Positions 33,941 to 41,851 of a stretch of DNA of 64,000 nucleotides are shown here, piece by piece (within the stretch, counting starts at the first letter, position 1; every line of letters starts with the position of its first letter). A program made the translations under genes and the position numbers. Source of the DNA: Roseibium limicola (GTDB lineage Bacteria; Pseudomonadota; Alphaproteobacteria; Rhizobiales; Stappiaceae); assembly GCF_017313085.1 (NCBI RefSeq), contig NZ_JAFLNF010000002.1, positions 558,001-622,000 on the forward strand. Reading direction: 5' to 3'. The notes beneath the pieces were generated by a model. That model saw only the letters and a list, made by a program, of their open reading frames with translations. It searched no databases and was not told the origin of the DNA.

Positions 33941-34324
33941 TTAGCTGAGGATCTGTCGCATCAGCATCAGCCCGGCAAACACCGCTGCGATCGACAGCGC
34001 CACGGACAGCGCCACATAGGCCAGCGCGAGCACCGTGTCACCGCGTTCCCACAGGAAGACCGTGTCGAGAGAGAACGACGAGAACGTTGTGAACCCGCCC
34101 AGCAAACCAGTGGCAAAGAAATACCTCAGATCTTGCAGGCCGCCCATATCCGTCTTGGCCATCCACCCGATGAACAGCCCCATCACCAGAGATCCAACGA
34201 CGTTGACCCCCAGGGTTCCAAATGGAAATCCGCCGCCGAGAAGCCGCAGAGCGACAAGCCCGAAGAGATGACGCCCACCGGCCCCAATGCCGCCGCCGAG
34301 CATGACAAGAAGAAGATGTTTCAT
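33941..34324 (-). CDS. crcB: CrcB/Fluc fluoride channel
   Basis: The product of 127 residues has four membrane segments and the Fluc signatures LGGGIGAGGRHLFGL, FPFGTLGVNVVGSLVMG with the conserved asparagine, and ATGLLGGFTTFSSFSLDT with the phenylalanine box. Such proteins form dual-topology dimers that let fluoride out of the cell. The ATG at 34324 fits family length. I looked for a fluoride riboswitch in front and found none. The gene precedes the RluC-type gene by about 190 bases. Confidence 0.92.
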   Translation of the reverse strand: MKHLLLVMLGGGIGAGGRHLFGLVALRLLGGGFPFGTLGVNVVGSLVMGLFIGWMAKTDMGGLQDLRYFFATGLLGGFTTFSSFSLDTVFLWERGDTVLALAYVALSVALSIAAVFAGLMLMRQILS

Positions 34325-34389
34325 GGTTTTGGGTCGTCGCCGGTGGGTTGATTGCGGATCAAGATTTAAAAGCACATGGCCGGAAAGGC

Positions 34390-35178
34390 TTACTCGCCCG
34401 GTTGCACGGCCTGGTCCTTGCTTTCCGTGCCCATAGCCTCGAACCGCTTCACTTCCGCGTCGTAGTTCGGAGCGATGGTCCCGCAGACCCGGTCCCAGAA
34501 CGAGAAGAAGTTGGCGTAGTTATAACGGAACTTCGAATGATGCTGATCGTGGAATGTCACGCAGACCATCGGCGACGGGATGCGCGACAACGGCGATGCG
34601 TAGAACTCGAAGCCTGAATGACCAATTGTGCCATTGAAATGATCCCAGAGCCGATGTGCCACCAGAACCACTGCCGGGATGGGCAGGAAGATCACCGCAA
34701 ACAGATAGTAGCTCTGCATGACGAAAGCATCGAGCAGGTCATCCGAGTATGTGCTCCAGACCGTCGGTGCGACGGACTTGTGATGCTCGGCATGGAACCT
34801 GTAGAGCCACTTGGTGTGCATCAGCCTGTGCCCCCAGTAGAACCAGGTATCGAAGGCGAAGACAGACACCACAAACATCAGGATGACCGACCACCAGCTC
34901 AGCTCCAGCGGATCCACAAGGGTCCAGCCCTTCAGCGACAGGAACACACCGCCGGCCAGACAGCCTGCCGTCACCGTCAGCGAATAGACACTCTGACGGA
35001 TTTCCTTCCACATGCGCTTTTCGCCCCGACGCTTCGGTTGAATCCGCCGGTCCGGATGGCGATTCTGGATCTGAACCAGCACCCAGCCCGTGGCGAAATA
35101 CAGGAAGACGTTGACGCCATAGCAGATCGCGTAGATCGGCAGAAACTCAAGCACAACTTCAAGAATTTGATTCAACAT
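34390..35178 (-). CDS. Sterol desaturase/fatty acid hydroxylase family protein A
   Basis: The 262-residue membrane protein has the di-iron histidine clusters of the family: WGHRLMHTKWLYRFHAEHHKS (HxxxH and HxxHH) and, later, CVTFHDQHHSKF. Several membrane helices come first (IYAICYGVNVFLYFATG and following). Such enzymes put hydroxyl groups or double bonds on lipids. The frame opens at 35190, but GGGA before the ATG at 35178 and alignment with its neighbour favour the inner start. It stands directly behind a paralogue, so the two arose by duplication. Substrate not known. Confidence 0.85.
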   Translation of the reverse strand: MLNQILEVVLEFLPIYAICYGVNVFLYFATGWVLVQIQNRHPDRRIQPKRRGEKRMWKEIRQSVYSLTVTAGCLAGGVFLSLKGWTLVDPLELSWWSVILMFVVSVFAFDTWFYWGHRLMHTKWLYRFHAEHHKSVAPTVWSTYSDDLLDAFVMQSYYLFAVIFLPIPAVVLVAHRLWDHFNGTIGHSGFEFYASPLSRIPSPMVCVTFHDQHHSKFRYNYANFFSFWDRVCGTIAPNYDAEVKRFEAMGTESKDQAVQPGE

Positions 35179-35222
35179 ATTGAATCCCATCGGTGTTCAA
35201 ATCTGATTTCATGGCGCCTTGT

Positions 35223-36017
35223 TCACGCTGCCGGGCGTTGTACCCGTGTCTCGCGGGCTGTCGGGATCTCACCAGTCGTCTCGATCGTCTCAACAATACC
35301 ATCATATCGCGGATGCACCGTCCCCATCAGCCGGTCCCAAAGCGACAGGAAGTTTCCAAAGTTATAGTGGAACTGGGAATGATGCAGATCATGATAGGTC
35401 GTGCAAAGCAGCGGGAACGGCGCCCGCGACGAACGTCCAGCGAAATACTCAAACCCCGAATGCCCGACCATGCCGGAAATCTGGTCGAACAGCCGCAAGG
35501 CAAAGATCGAAAGCGCGGGCACTGGCAGCACCAACCAGACGACAAGATAGAAGCCATGCTCGATCAGCGTGTCGACGGTGGTCGCACTGTCGTTGCTCCA
35601 CACGGTCGGAGCCACAGACGCATGGTGTGGCTGGTGAAACTTGTAAAACGCCGGATGGTGCAGCAGGCGATGGCCCCAGTAGAACCAGGCATCGAACACC
35701 ACAAAGCAGACGGCGAACATCAGCGGGAATGACCACCAGCTGAGTTCCAGCGGCGCAAACAGAACCCAGCCCTGAGTCTGGGCAAAATAGCCGGCCGAGA
35801 GCAAAAACGAAGAGGTCGCCAGCGCATGCAGCGAGGCAAGGATTTCCGCCCGCGCCCGCTTCATCCCGTCGCGTTCCTTCTGGATCCGCCGGTCCGGATT
35901 GCGCGCATTGATTTCGTTCATCACCAGTCCGGTGGCAAAATACACCACCAGCGATGCGGCATAGACCACCACAAAGACAATTAGGAACTCACCAAGGAGA
36001 TCAAAAAACGCTGACAT
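35223..36017 (-). CDS. Sterol desaturase/fatty acid hydroxylase family protein B
   Basis: The 264-residue paralogue has the same plan: N-terminal helices (LIVFVVVYAASLVVYFATG), the shared ARNPDRRIQKERDGMKRA loop, WGHRLLHHPAFYKFHQPHHAS and the later CTTYHDLHHSQFHYNFGNF. The WSxDSAT/SYSDDL region and the closing PRYD and NYDAEV blocks align with protein A. Start set at 36017 by that alignment; the frame is open to 36065. The 44-base gap to A suggests one transcript. The pair may work on different chain lengths or form a mixed complex, which is inference. Confidence 0.85.
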   Translation of the reverse strand: MSAFFDLLGEFLIVFVVVYAASLVVYFATGLVMNEINARNPDRRIQKERDGMKRARAEILASLHALATSSFLLSAGYFAQTQGWVLFAPLELSWWSFPLMFAVCFVVFDAWFYWGHRLLHHPAFYKFHQPHHASVAPTVWSNDSATTVDTLIEHGFYLVVWLVLPVPALSIFALRLFDQISGMVGHSGFEYFAGRSSRAPFPLLCTTYHDLHHSQFHYNFGNFLSLWDRLMGTVHPRYDGIVETIETTGEIPTARETRVQRPAA

Positions 36018-36309
36018 GAGGTGTCCGAACCTTACCTGTTCCATGGCGCCGTCCAGCTCAAACACTGGCTCACACGTGGAATCGCTCGTCCCCTCCCTCC
36101 AGGATCATAATGGCGTGGCCGGTATTGACACAAGCGGCGTTGCCTATCCGATATCGGAGCAACCTATTCTTGGGATCTAGTGGGTGACGACTTGCTGTTC
36201 GCGTTTCAAGCACAAATTGCCCAAAATGCCCAGTGCGATCATGACATTTGACAAGAGAACGAGGCAATAAGCCGCGGCAGAGCCTTTGCCCCTTCCGACA
36301 AGCGGGCCC

Positions 36310-38715
36310 CTAGCTGCCGATTTTCAGGCCCTGGCGGATCCGGGCGGTCAGCAGCGGGTCGGCGGACAGCACCGGTTCCTCTTCCTCCAGGATGGCCAGA
36401 AACAGATTTTCCAGATGCTGGGCAAGCACGGGATCCTCTGAAACGGAAGGTTGCCCAGCCGCCGACACAACGATCTTCACCAGTCGCTCGGCTGCATTCA
36501 GCCGCCCCCAGAGATAATCATGCTCGCGCCACTCCCGGTTGAAGAAAGCGCCGAAGCTGTTGAGCGACGCCCCCTTGAGCTGCACCTCCTCATCGTTAAA
36601 GGTCTGACAATCCCGCGGCGAGATCCGGTCCACGAGGATCTCGCTGACTTCGGAAAAGTCATTGCTTTGCAGAACAGGAAAGATCGTCAGATCGTAAAAG
36701 GCAAAGCCGATATATGCCCGCAACAGCTCACGCCACAGGGACGTGGGCAGAAGGCCAGCAGCTGTCTCAGCAAACAGAAGATCAACCCGGCGGTCATTCT
36801 CACGCAGCGCCTGCACAGTCTCCACCCGCTTGAGCACCTCGCGAACCTTGTCGCGCCGGGCATCTCCCGCCGCTTCAGGCATCTTCTGCGCCTGGCGCAG
36901 CAGCTCCGCAATGCTGTCGCCAGAGCCGCCAGAGTCGCCAGTGCTGCTGATGCCGCTTGTAAAAGTTTCCAGCTCCCAGGCGCCCAGCATGCGGTCAATT
37001 TCCTCGTAAAGCAGCCGCTTCAGATGGTCCAGGTGCTCCGTCAATCCGGCAACGGAACGAACATCCTCGCGGTCGTAGAAGCTGTTCAACCGCCGGATGG
37101 CAAAGCGCAAGCGTCGGATCCGATAGTCCACATCATGAGCAATCAGAAAGTTGGCCGGCATCGCGGATCCACGTGCCGAAGCTGCCTCCCCGGAGTTCGC
37201 CTCCCGCTCCACCAGATGCCCAAGCTCTTGCACCAGCCAGTCAGGCGTGGCGGTCTCCGCCGACTGTCCCAGAAACCCTGACATAAGGGTTTCCAACCGG
37301 TCACTCACCGCGTGAAGTTTCAGCGCCTGATACGTCAGATAAGCATAGCCCGCCTGCTCGTGAGCCGCAGCATTGGCTTGCGTCCGATAACGGGTTAGCC
37401 GGTCGGCGCGCACCTTCCCCCACCCCGGCAGGATCTTGCGCACGGTACGTTCCACCACCGGGTCTGCAGCAACGATGGTTTGCGCCAGCCAGCGGCCACG
37501 TCTGTTGTGACCTTCGATTTCCTTCAAATCGTCCCCCACCGGCTCATTGCGCGGAATATGCGCCAGAGAAGCCAGAATCACCTTGAAGAAACCCGGCATC
37601 TGGGAGGACGCATTCGGGTCTTCATCGGGCGCGGCCTTGGGAACAGGGTCAACATAAACCAGCCGCCGCGCCACCTCTCGCGCCGCTGGGCGGGAGCGGA
37701 TCTGCTCAATCACCGGCGCCAGCGGCTTGTTCATGACCACGCTGCCGTCAACGAAGTAGCGACGCTTGGCGCCATCGCCAGAAAGCCCCATTGCGTTGTT
37801 CAGAAACAGGTCGCGTTTGGGCCAGCCTTCCTTGCGGCCGGCCAGAACCCGGTCCATTTCCCCCACAGAAGCAGGCGGAAAAGCCCCCGGAAAAGACGAC
37901 GTCGCACGCGCGGAAAACACCAGCTCAGGCACATTGTCAGGCGCCAACTGGCTTTGCAGAACCTTCGGAGTGCGATGACGGGTTCGGAACTTCAACACCC
38001 TGCGATGGTCCCATTCTTCCACAAAAGCAGGGTCATCGGTGCGGATCCGGCGGATCTGCCCGGCGTAATCGGTCAGCGTAACAAAAAGGTCCAGGCTTTG
38101 GCCGACCGGTATCAGGCTCGCGCCGTCACAATAGGCCTTGTCCATCTCCTCGCAGGCATCCAGCATCCAGCCGATATAACGTGAGCCGGAGAACGGCGGC
38201 TGAAACCAACGCGACTGCATCAGGATGCGCAATTTTTCTTGGGTTTCCGGCTCCTGGATACCCTTCTTCAAACGGGCAGAGATCAACCGGTCCAAAACCG
38301 GTGACAGGCTGGACTTGAGATAGCGGCTGATGCCTGCCTGGGGACGGGCGAGTTCGGTTACATCGGCATATTTCAGCCACAGGTCGCGATGCCCTTCCAG
38401 CGGCAGGTCATGCGCCAGCGCCCGCGCCAACATGATGCCATTGACCCCGCCTGCAGACGCGCCGGCGATTACATCGGTGACCACCCGCACATTCACGTTC
38501 CGTCCGAGATGCCCCAGTAGCGCGCCCCAGGCTTGCTCCGGTCCGGAAACGGCACGTGCAGTGCTGCCGGCCGTGTCGTTTAGCAGACCACGTTCATCCC
38601 GTCGCGCCGACGCGCGCACCAGATTGAGAACCTCGCGACTGACCCCGTGCATATAGATGGCCAGCGAAACGCCGCCATAAAACACCAGGGCCAATCGAAG
38701 CTCGATTTCTTTCAT
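36310..38715 (-). CDS. Large patatin-like phospholipase (DUF3376 type)
   Basis: The 801-residue protein starts RLALVFYGGVSLAIYMHGVS, whose glycine-rich turn forms the oxyanion hole, then has the nucleophile in DVIAGASAGGVNGIMLARAL (GxSxG) and the partner aspartate in RYFVDGSVVMNKPL (DGS). The first 400 residues are the patatin lipase; the rest is helical and typical of the patatin-related family with DUF3376. It lacks a signal peptide and should act on membrane lipids from inside the cell. GGAG stands ten bases before the ATG. No partner gene is evident. Some relatives are antiphage or toxin lipases, but nothing here proves that. Confidence 0.87.
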   Translation of the reverse strand: MKEIELRLALVFYGGVSLAIYMHGVSREVLNLVRASARRDERGLLNDTAGSTARAVSGPEQAWGALLGHLGRNVNVRVVTDVIAGASAGGVNGIMLARALAHDLPLEGHRDLWLKYADVTELARPQAGISRYLKSSLSPVLDRLISARLKKGIQEPETQEKLRILMQSRWFQPPFSGSRYIGWMLDACEEMDKAYCDGASLIPVGQSLDLFVTLTDYAGQIRRIRTDDPAFVEEWDHRRVLKFRTRHRTPKVLQSQLAPDNVPELVFSARATSSFPGAFPPASVGEMDRVLAGRKEGWPKRDLFLNNAMGLSGDGAKRRYFVDGSVVMNKPLAPVIEQIRSRPAAREVARRLVYVDPVPKAAPDEDPNASSQMPGFFKVILASLAHIPRNEPVGDDLKEIEGHNRRGRWLAQTIVAADPVVERTVRKILPGWGKVRADRLTRYRTQANAAAHEQAGYAYLTYQALKLHAVSDRLETLMSGFLGQSAETATPDWLVQELGHLVEREANSGEAASARGSAMPANFLIAHDVDYRIRRLRFAIRRLNSFYDREDVRSVAGLTEHLDHLKRLLYEEIDRMLGAWELETFTSGISSTGDSGGSGDSIAELLRQAQKMPEAAGDARRDKVREVLKRVETVQALRENDRRVDLLFAETAAGLLPTSLWRELLRAYIGFAFYDLTIFPVLQSNDFSEVSEILVDRISPRDCQTFNDEEVQLKGASLNSFGAFFNREWREHDYLWGRLNAAERLVKIVVSAAGQPSVSEDPVLAQHLENLFLAILEEEEPVLSADPLLTARIRQGLKIGS

Positions 38716-38866
38716 GAAGGATCAACTCCCCACCTGGCAGGCTCAGGTCAAGAACACCTGCCCTGCACCCGACACGATCTCTCCATGTCGCAGCCTATTC
38801 TGCAGGACTTAACGGAAAGCGAGGCCAGAACGTTGCGGCGCAGCAGTGCTCGAGAGGGCAGAAAGA

Positions 38867-40174
38867 TCAGCCGTTCCGTTCTTTCCGCAACTTTGCAAAA
38901 TACTCAAGCCGCTTGCGCAGATCGCGCTCAAAGCCCCGCTCTGGCGGATCGTAGTAAACCTGACGCCCCATGGCATCGGGAAAATAGTCCTGGCCGGAAA
39001 AACCGTCGGGGGCATCGTGATCATACTGATAGCCATCGCCGTAGCCTTCCGACTTCATCAGCTTGGTCGGGGCATTGAGAATATGCTTCGGCGGCAACAG
39101 CGAACCATGCTGTTTGGCTGCCCGCAAGGCCGCCTTATAGGCCACATAAACGCCGTTTGATTTGGGCGCCGTCGCCAGATAGACCACGGTCTGCGCCAGT
39201 GCCAACTCGCCCTCCGGCGAGCCCAGCATCTGATAGGCATCGCGTGAGGCATTGGCCTGCACCAACGCATGAGGATCGGCCAGACCGATGTCTTCCACCG
39301 CCATGCGGATCAGCCGGCGGGCGAGATAAAGCGGATCTTCTCCGCCATCCAGCATACGACAGAACCAGTAGAGGGCAGCATCCGCATCGGACCCGCGCAC
39401 CGACTTGTGCAAGGCCGAGATCAGATTGTAATGGCCGTCCTGCCCTTTGTCGTAAACCGGAGCGCGCCGCTGAACGATTTGTTGCAATCGCTCCGCATCG
39501 AACTCCTCGCCCGCGTCAGCGGCCCTCCAGACGTCTTCTGCAAGGGTCAGCGCTGCACGACCATCGCCATCGGCCATGCGGATCAGCACGGCACGCGCCT
39601 CGTCGGTCAACGGCAAAGGCTTGTCTTCTTCCTCCTCGGCGCGGGCAAGCAGCTTGCCAAGCGACCCGAGCGAGTGAGAATGAAACGTCATGACATGGGA
39701 GCGGGACAAAAGCGCGGCATTCAGCTCAAACGAGGGGTTTTCCGTCGTCGCTCCGACCAGTGTGATCGTGCCGTTTTCCATCACCGGCAGAAAACCATCC
39801 TGCTGAGCCCGATTGAAACGGTGGATCTCGTCAACGAACAGCAGCGTGCCCCGGCCCGACATCCGTCGCGCCCGAGCCGCCTCGAAAACCTTCTTCAGAT
39901 CCGCAACACCGGTAAAGATCGCCGAGACCTGCTCAAACGCCAGATCCGTCTCATGCGCCAGCAATCGCGCAACTGTGGTCTTGCCGGTTCCCGGCGGTCC
40001 CCAGAAAATCAGGGAGCCAAGGCTGCGGGTGCGCAGCATGCGGGTCAACGTGCCTTCCGGCCCGATCAGGTGATCTTGACCAACCACATCCGTGAGAGTT
40101 GACGGCCGCAACCGGTCCGCAAGAGGGCGCGGACCGGAATTGGCTAGTCCGGAAGCTTCAAACAAATCGCTCAT
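38867..40174 (-). CDS. rarA: Replication-associated recombination protein A (AAA+ ATPase)
   Basis: The 435-residue AAA+ protein shows LADRLRPSTLTDVVGQDHL, Walker A WGPPGTGKTTVARLLA (about 58-72), Walker B LLFVDEIHRFNRAQQDG, sensor motif ATTENPSFELNAALLSRS, and the C-terminal tetramer part with RRLIRMAVEDIGLADPHAL and PKHILNAPTKLMK. RarA (MgsA) acts at stalled replication forks and is related to clamp-loader subunits. It stands 17 bases behind degP on the same strand and is likely cotranscribed. Confidence 0.95.
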   Translation of the reverse strand: MSDLFEASGLANSGPRPLADRLRPSTLTDVVGQDHLIGPEGTLTRMLRTRSLGSLIFWGPPGTGKTTVARLLAHETDLAFEQVSAIFTGVADLKKVFEAARARRMSGRGTLLFVDEIHRFNRAQQDGFLPVMENGTITLVGATTENPSFELNAALLSRSHVMTFHSHSLGSLGKLLARAEEEEDKPLPLTDEARAVLIRMADGDGRAALTLAEDVWRAADAGEEFDAERLQQIVQRRAPVYDKGQDGHYNLISALHKSVRGSDADAALYWFCRMLDGGEDPLYLARRLIRMAVEDIGLADPHALVQANASRDAYQMLGSPEGELALAQTVVYLATAPKSNGVYVAYKAALRAAKQHGSLLPPKHILNAPTKLMKSEGYGDGYQYDHDAPDGFSGQDYFPDAMGRQVYYDPPERGFERDLRKRLEYFAKLRKERNG

Positions 40175-40191
40175 GCTGTGTTTATAGGCCC

Positions 40192-41661
40192 TCAGCCCCT
40201 CAGCACGATACGGTTTATCTTGCCACCACGCTCGATATCCAGCGCCCAGAGACGCTGAGAACGGTTGGAGATATTCTCAAGATCGCGCGTGCTCTCAACG
40301 CCGACTTCATTGACTGCCCGGATGATATCGCCAACCTTCAAGCCGACACGGGCTGCCGTGCTGCCACGTTCCACCTTGCTGATCACGACACCCTCGAAGG
40401 TTTCGGTCAGCCGCAACTCCTCAGAAACCGCGGGCGACAGGTTCATCACCGTTGTTCCGGCGAAGGGCGAGTAGCCCTTGATCACCCGCATGTCGCGCGC
40501 CGTGGTTTCCGGCGCTGCCTCCATGCTGATTTCCAGATGACGCTCCTTGCTGCCACGCACGATGGTGAAATCGGTTGTGCCGCCCATCGGACGTGTGGCG
40601 AAACGATAGCCAAAGCTGTTGGGATCCGTCACTTCCTTTCCGTCAACGGCCACCACCAGATCGGAAACTTCCAGACCTGACCGGTCTGCCGGTGAGCCCG
40701 GATAAACTTTCGTCACCAGAACCCCCTTCGGCCGATCGAGACTCAGGGCTTCTGCGATTTCCGCGTTCACCAGCTGAACGGATGCGCCAAGCCACGGACG
40801 CTTGACGCGGTCGCCATGACCAGCTGCCGACGCCACGAACTGCGCCATCTGCGCTGGAATGGCAAAGCCGATGCCATTCGAACCGCCAGAGCGCGAATAA
40901 ATGGCGGAGTTGATCCCCACCAGACGGCCCTGCATGTCGACCAGAGCGCCGCCTGAATTGCCTGGATTGATCGCAGCGTCCGTCTGGATGAAAAACTGGT
41001 AGTCGGTCACGCCAACCTGGGTCCGCGCCAACGCAGAGACAATACCCTGTGTAACTGTCTGCCCAACACCAAATGGATTGCCAAGCGCCAGAACGATATC
41101 ACCGACCTCAAGACTGTCCGCTGGCGCAAATGGCACCGACTCGAATGGCCCGTCATTGACGATTTTCAGCACCGCCAAATCAGTGCGTTCGTCTTTCAGC
41201 ACGATCTCCGCGTCAAACTCGCGCCGATCCGCCAGCGCAACTCGGACCTCATCAGCATTTTCAATCACGTGGTAGTTGGTAATGACCGTACCGTCTTCGG
41301 AAATGATGACGCCGGAACCAAGCGAAGATTCAACCCGTTCCTGTGGCTGCCCCATGCCCTGCCCCAGCTCACCGAAGAATCGCTTGAAGAAGGGGTCGTT
41401 GAACAAGGGCGAGACACGGCGCTGCCGCACAACCTTGCGGTTGGCGTAAACGTTGACGACCGCAGGTGAGACCGACTTCACGACCGGCGCAAACGACAGC
41501 TGAACCTCTGCTGCAGAGCTTGGTATCTGCCGTGGCTCCTGAGCCTTGGCCTCCGTAAGCCCTCCGGCACTGCCGAGGGCGCCAAACACGCATCCCGCGA
41601 TCAGGGCGAAGACCGCACCTTTACGACGCCACAGAGGCTCCACACGCCTTGTCACTTCCAT
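40192..41661 (-). CDS. degP: Periplasmic serine protease DegP/DegQ (Do family)
   Basis: The 489-residue protein has an N-terminal signal (about 14-40, cleavage after AKA), a trypsin-like domain with His131 in ITNYHVIE, Asp161 in DERTDLAVLK and Ser236 in NPGNSGGALV, and two PDZ domains (about 270-370 and 390-480; GVLVTKVYPGSPADRSGLEV and GVVISKVERGSTAARVGLKVGD). It degrades and refolds misfolded envelope proteins. The loop NDPFFKRFFGELGQ is the usual LA-loop region. It precedes rarA with a 17-base gap; related bacteria show the same pair. Confidence 0.94.
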   Translation of the reverse strand: MEVTRRVEPLWRRKGAVFALIAGCVFGALGSAGGLTEAKAQEPRQIPSSAAEVQLSFAPVVKSVSPAVVNVYANRKVVRQRRVSPLFNDPFFKRFFGELGQGMGQPQERVESSLGSGVIISEDGTVITNYHVIENADEVRVALADRREFDAEIVLKDERTDLAVLKIVNDGPFESVPFAPADSLEVGDIVLALGNPFGVGQTVTQGIVSALARTQVGVTDYQFFIQTDAAINPGNSGGALVDMQGRLVGINSAIYSRSGGSNGIGFAIPAQMAQFVASAAGHGDRVKRPWLGASVQLVNAEIAEALSLDRPKGVLVTKVYPGSPADRSGLEVSDLVVAVDGKEVTDPNSFGYRFATRPMGGTTDFTIVRGSKERHLEISMEAAPETTARDMRVIKGYSPFAGTTVMNLSPAVSEELRLTETFEGVVISKVERGSTAARVGLKVGDIIRAVNEVGVESTRDLENISNRSQRLWALDIERGGKINRIVLRG

Positions 41662-41787
41662 TGAAACCAGTTCCTCTTTGCAGCCCGCCCCATCGCGGAT
41701 GACCTTGGTTAGGCCTGAGATAGGGTGAGATCATGGCAAACCCAAGTGCATCGCATCCAAATGAAAGATCGTTAATCCTTCTGCCGC

Positions 41788-41827
41788 AAAAGAAAATGGC
41801 CGCCGGCTGAGAACAACCGGCGGCCAT
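41788..41827 (-). terminator. Terminator of the chemoreceptor gene
   Basis: ATGGCCGCCGG (41796-41806) and CCGGCGGCCAT (41817-41827) make a perfect 11-base stem; on the minus strand TTTTCTTTTG follows. It closes the transcript of the chemoreceptor ending at 41852. Confidence 0.85.
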
Positions 41828-41851
41828 GGAATGCGATTGTTGGTTCTGTCC

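Noticed and set aside
34325-34400. Fluoride riboswitch in front of crcB
   Set aside because: The conserved GGxGATGG and pseudoknot blocks are not present.
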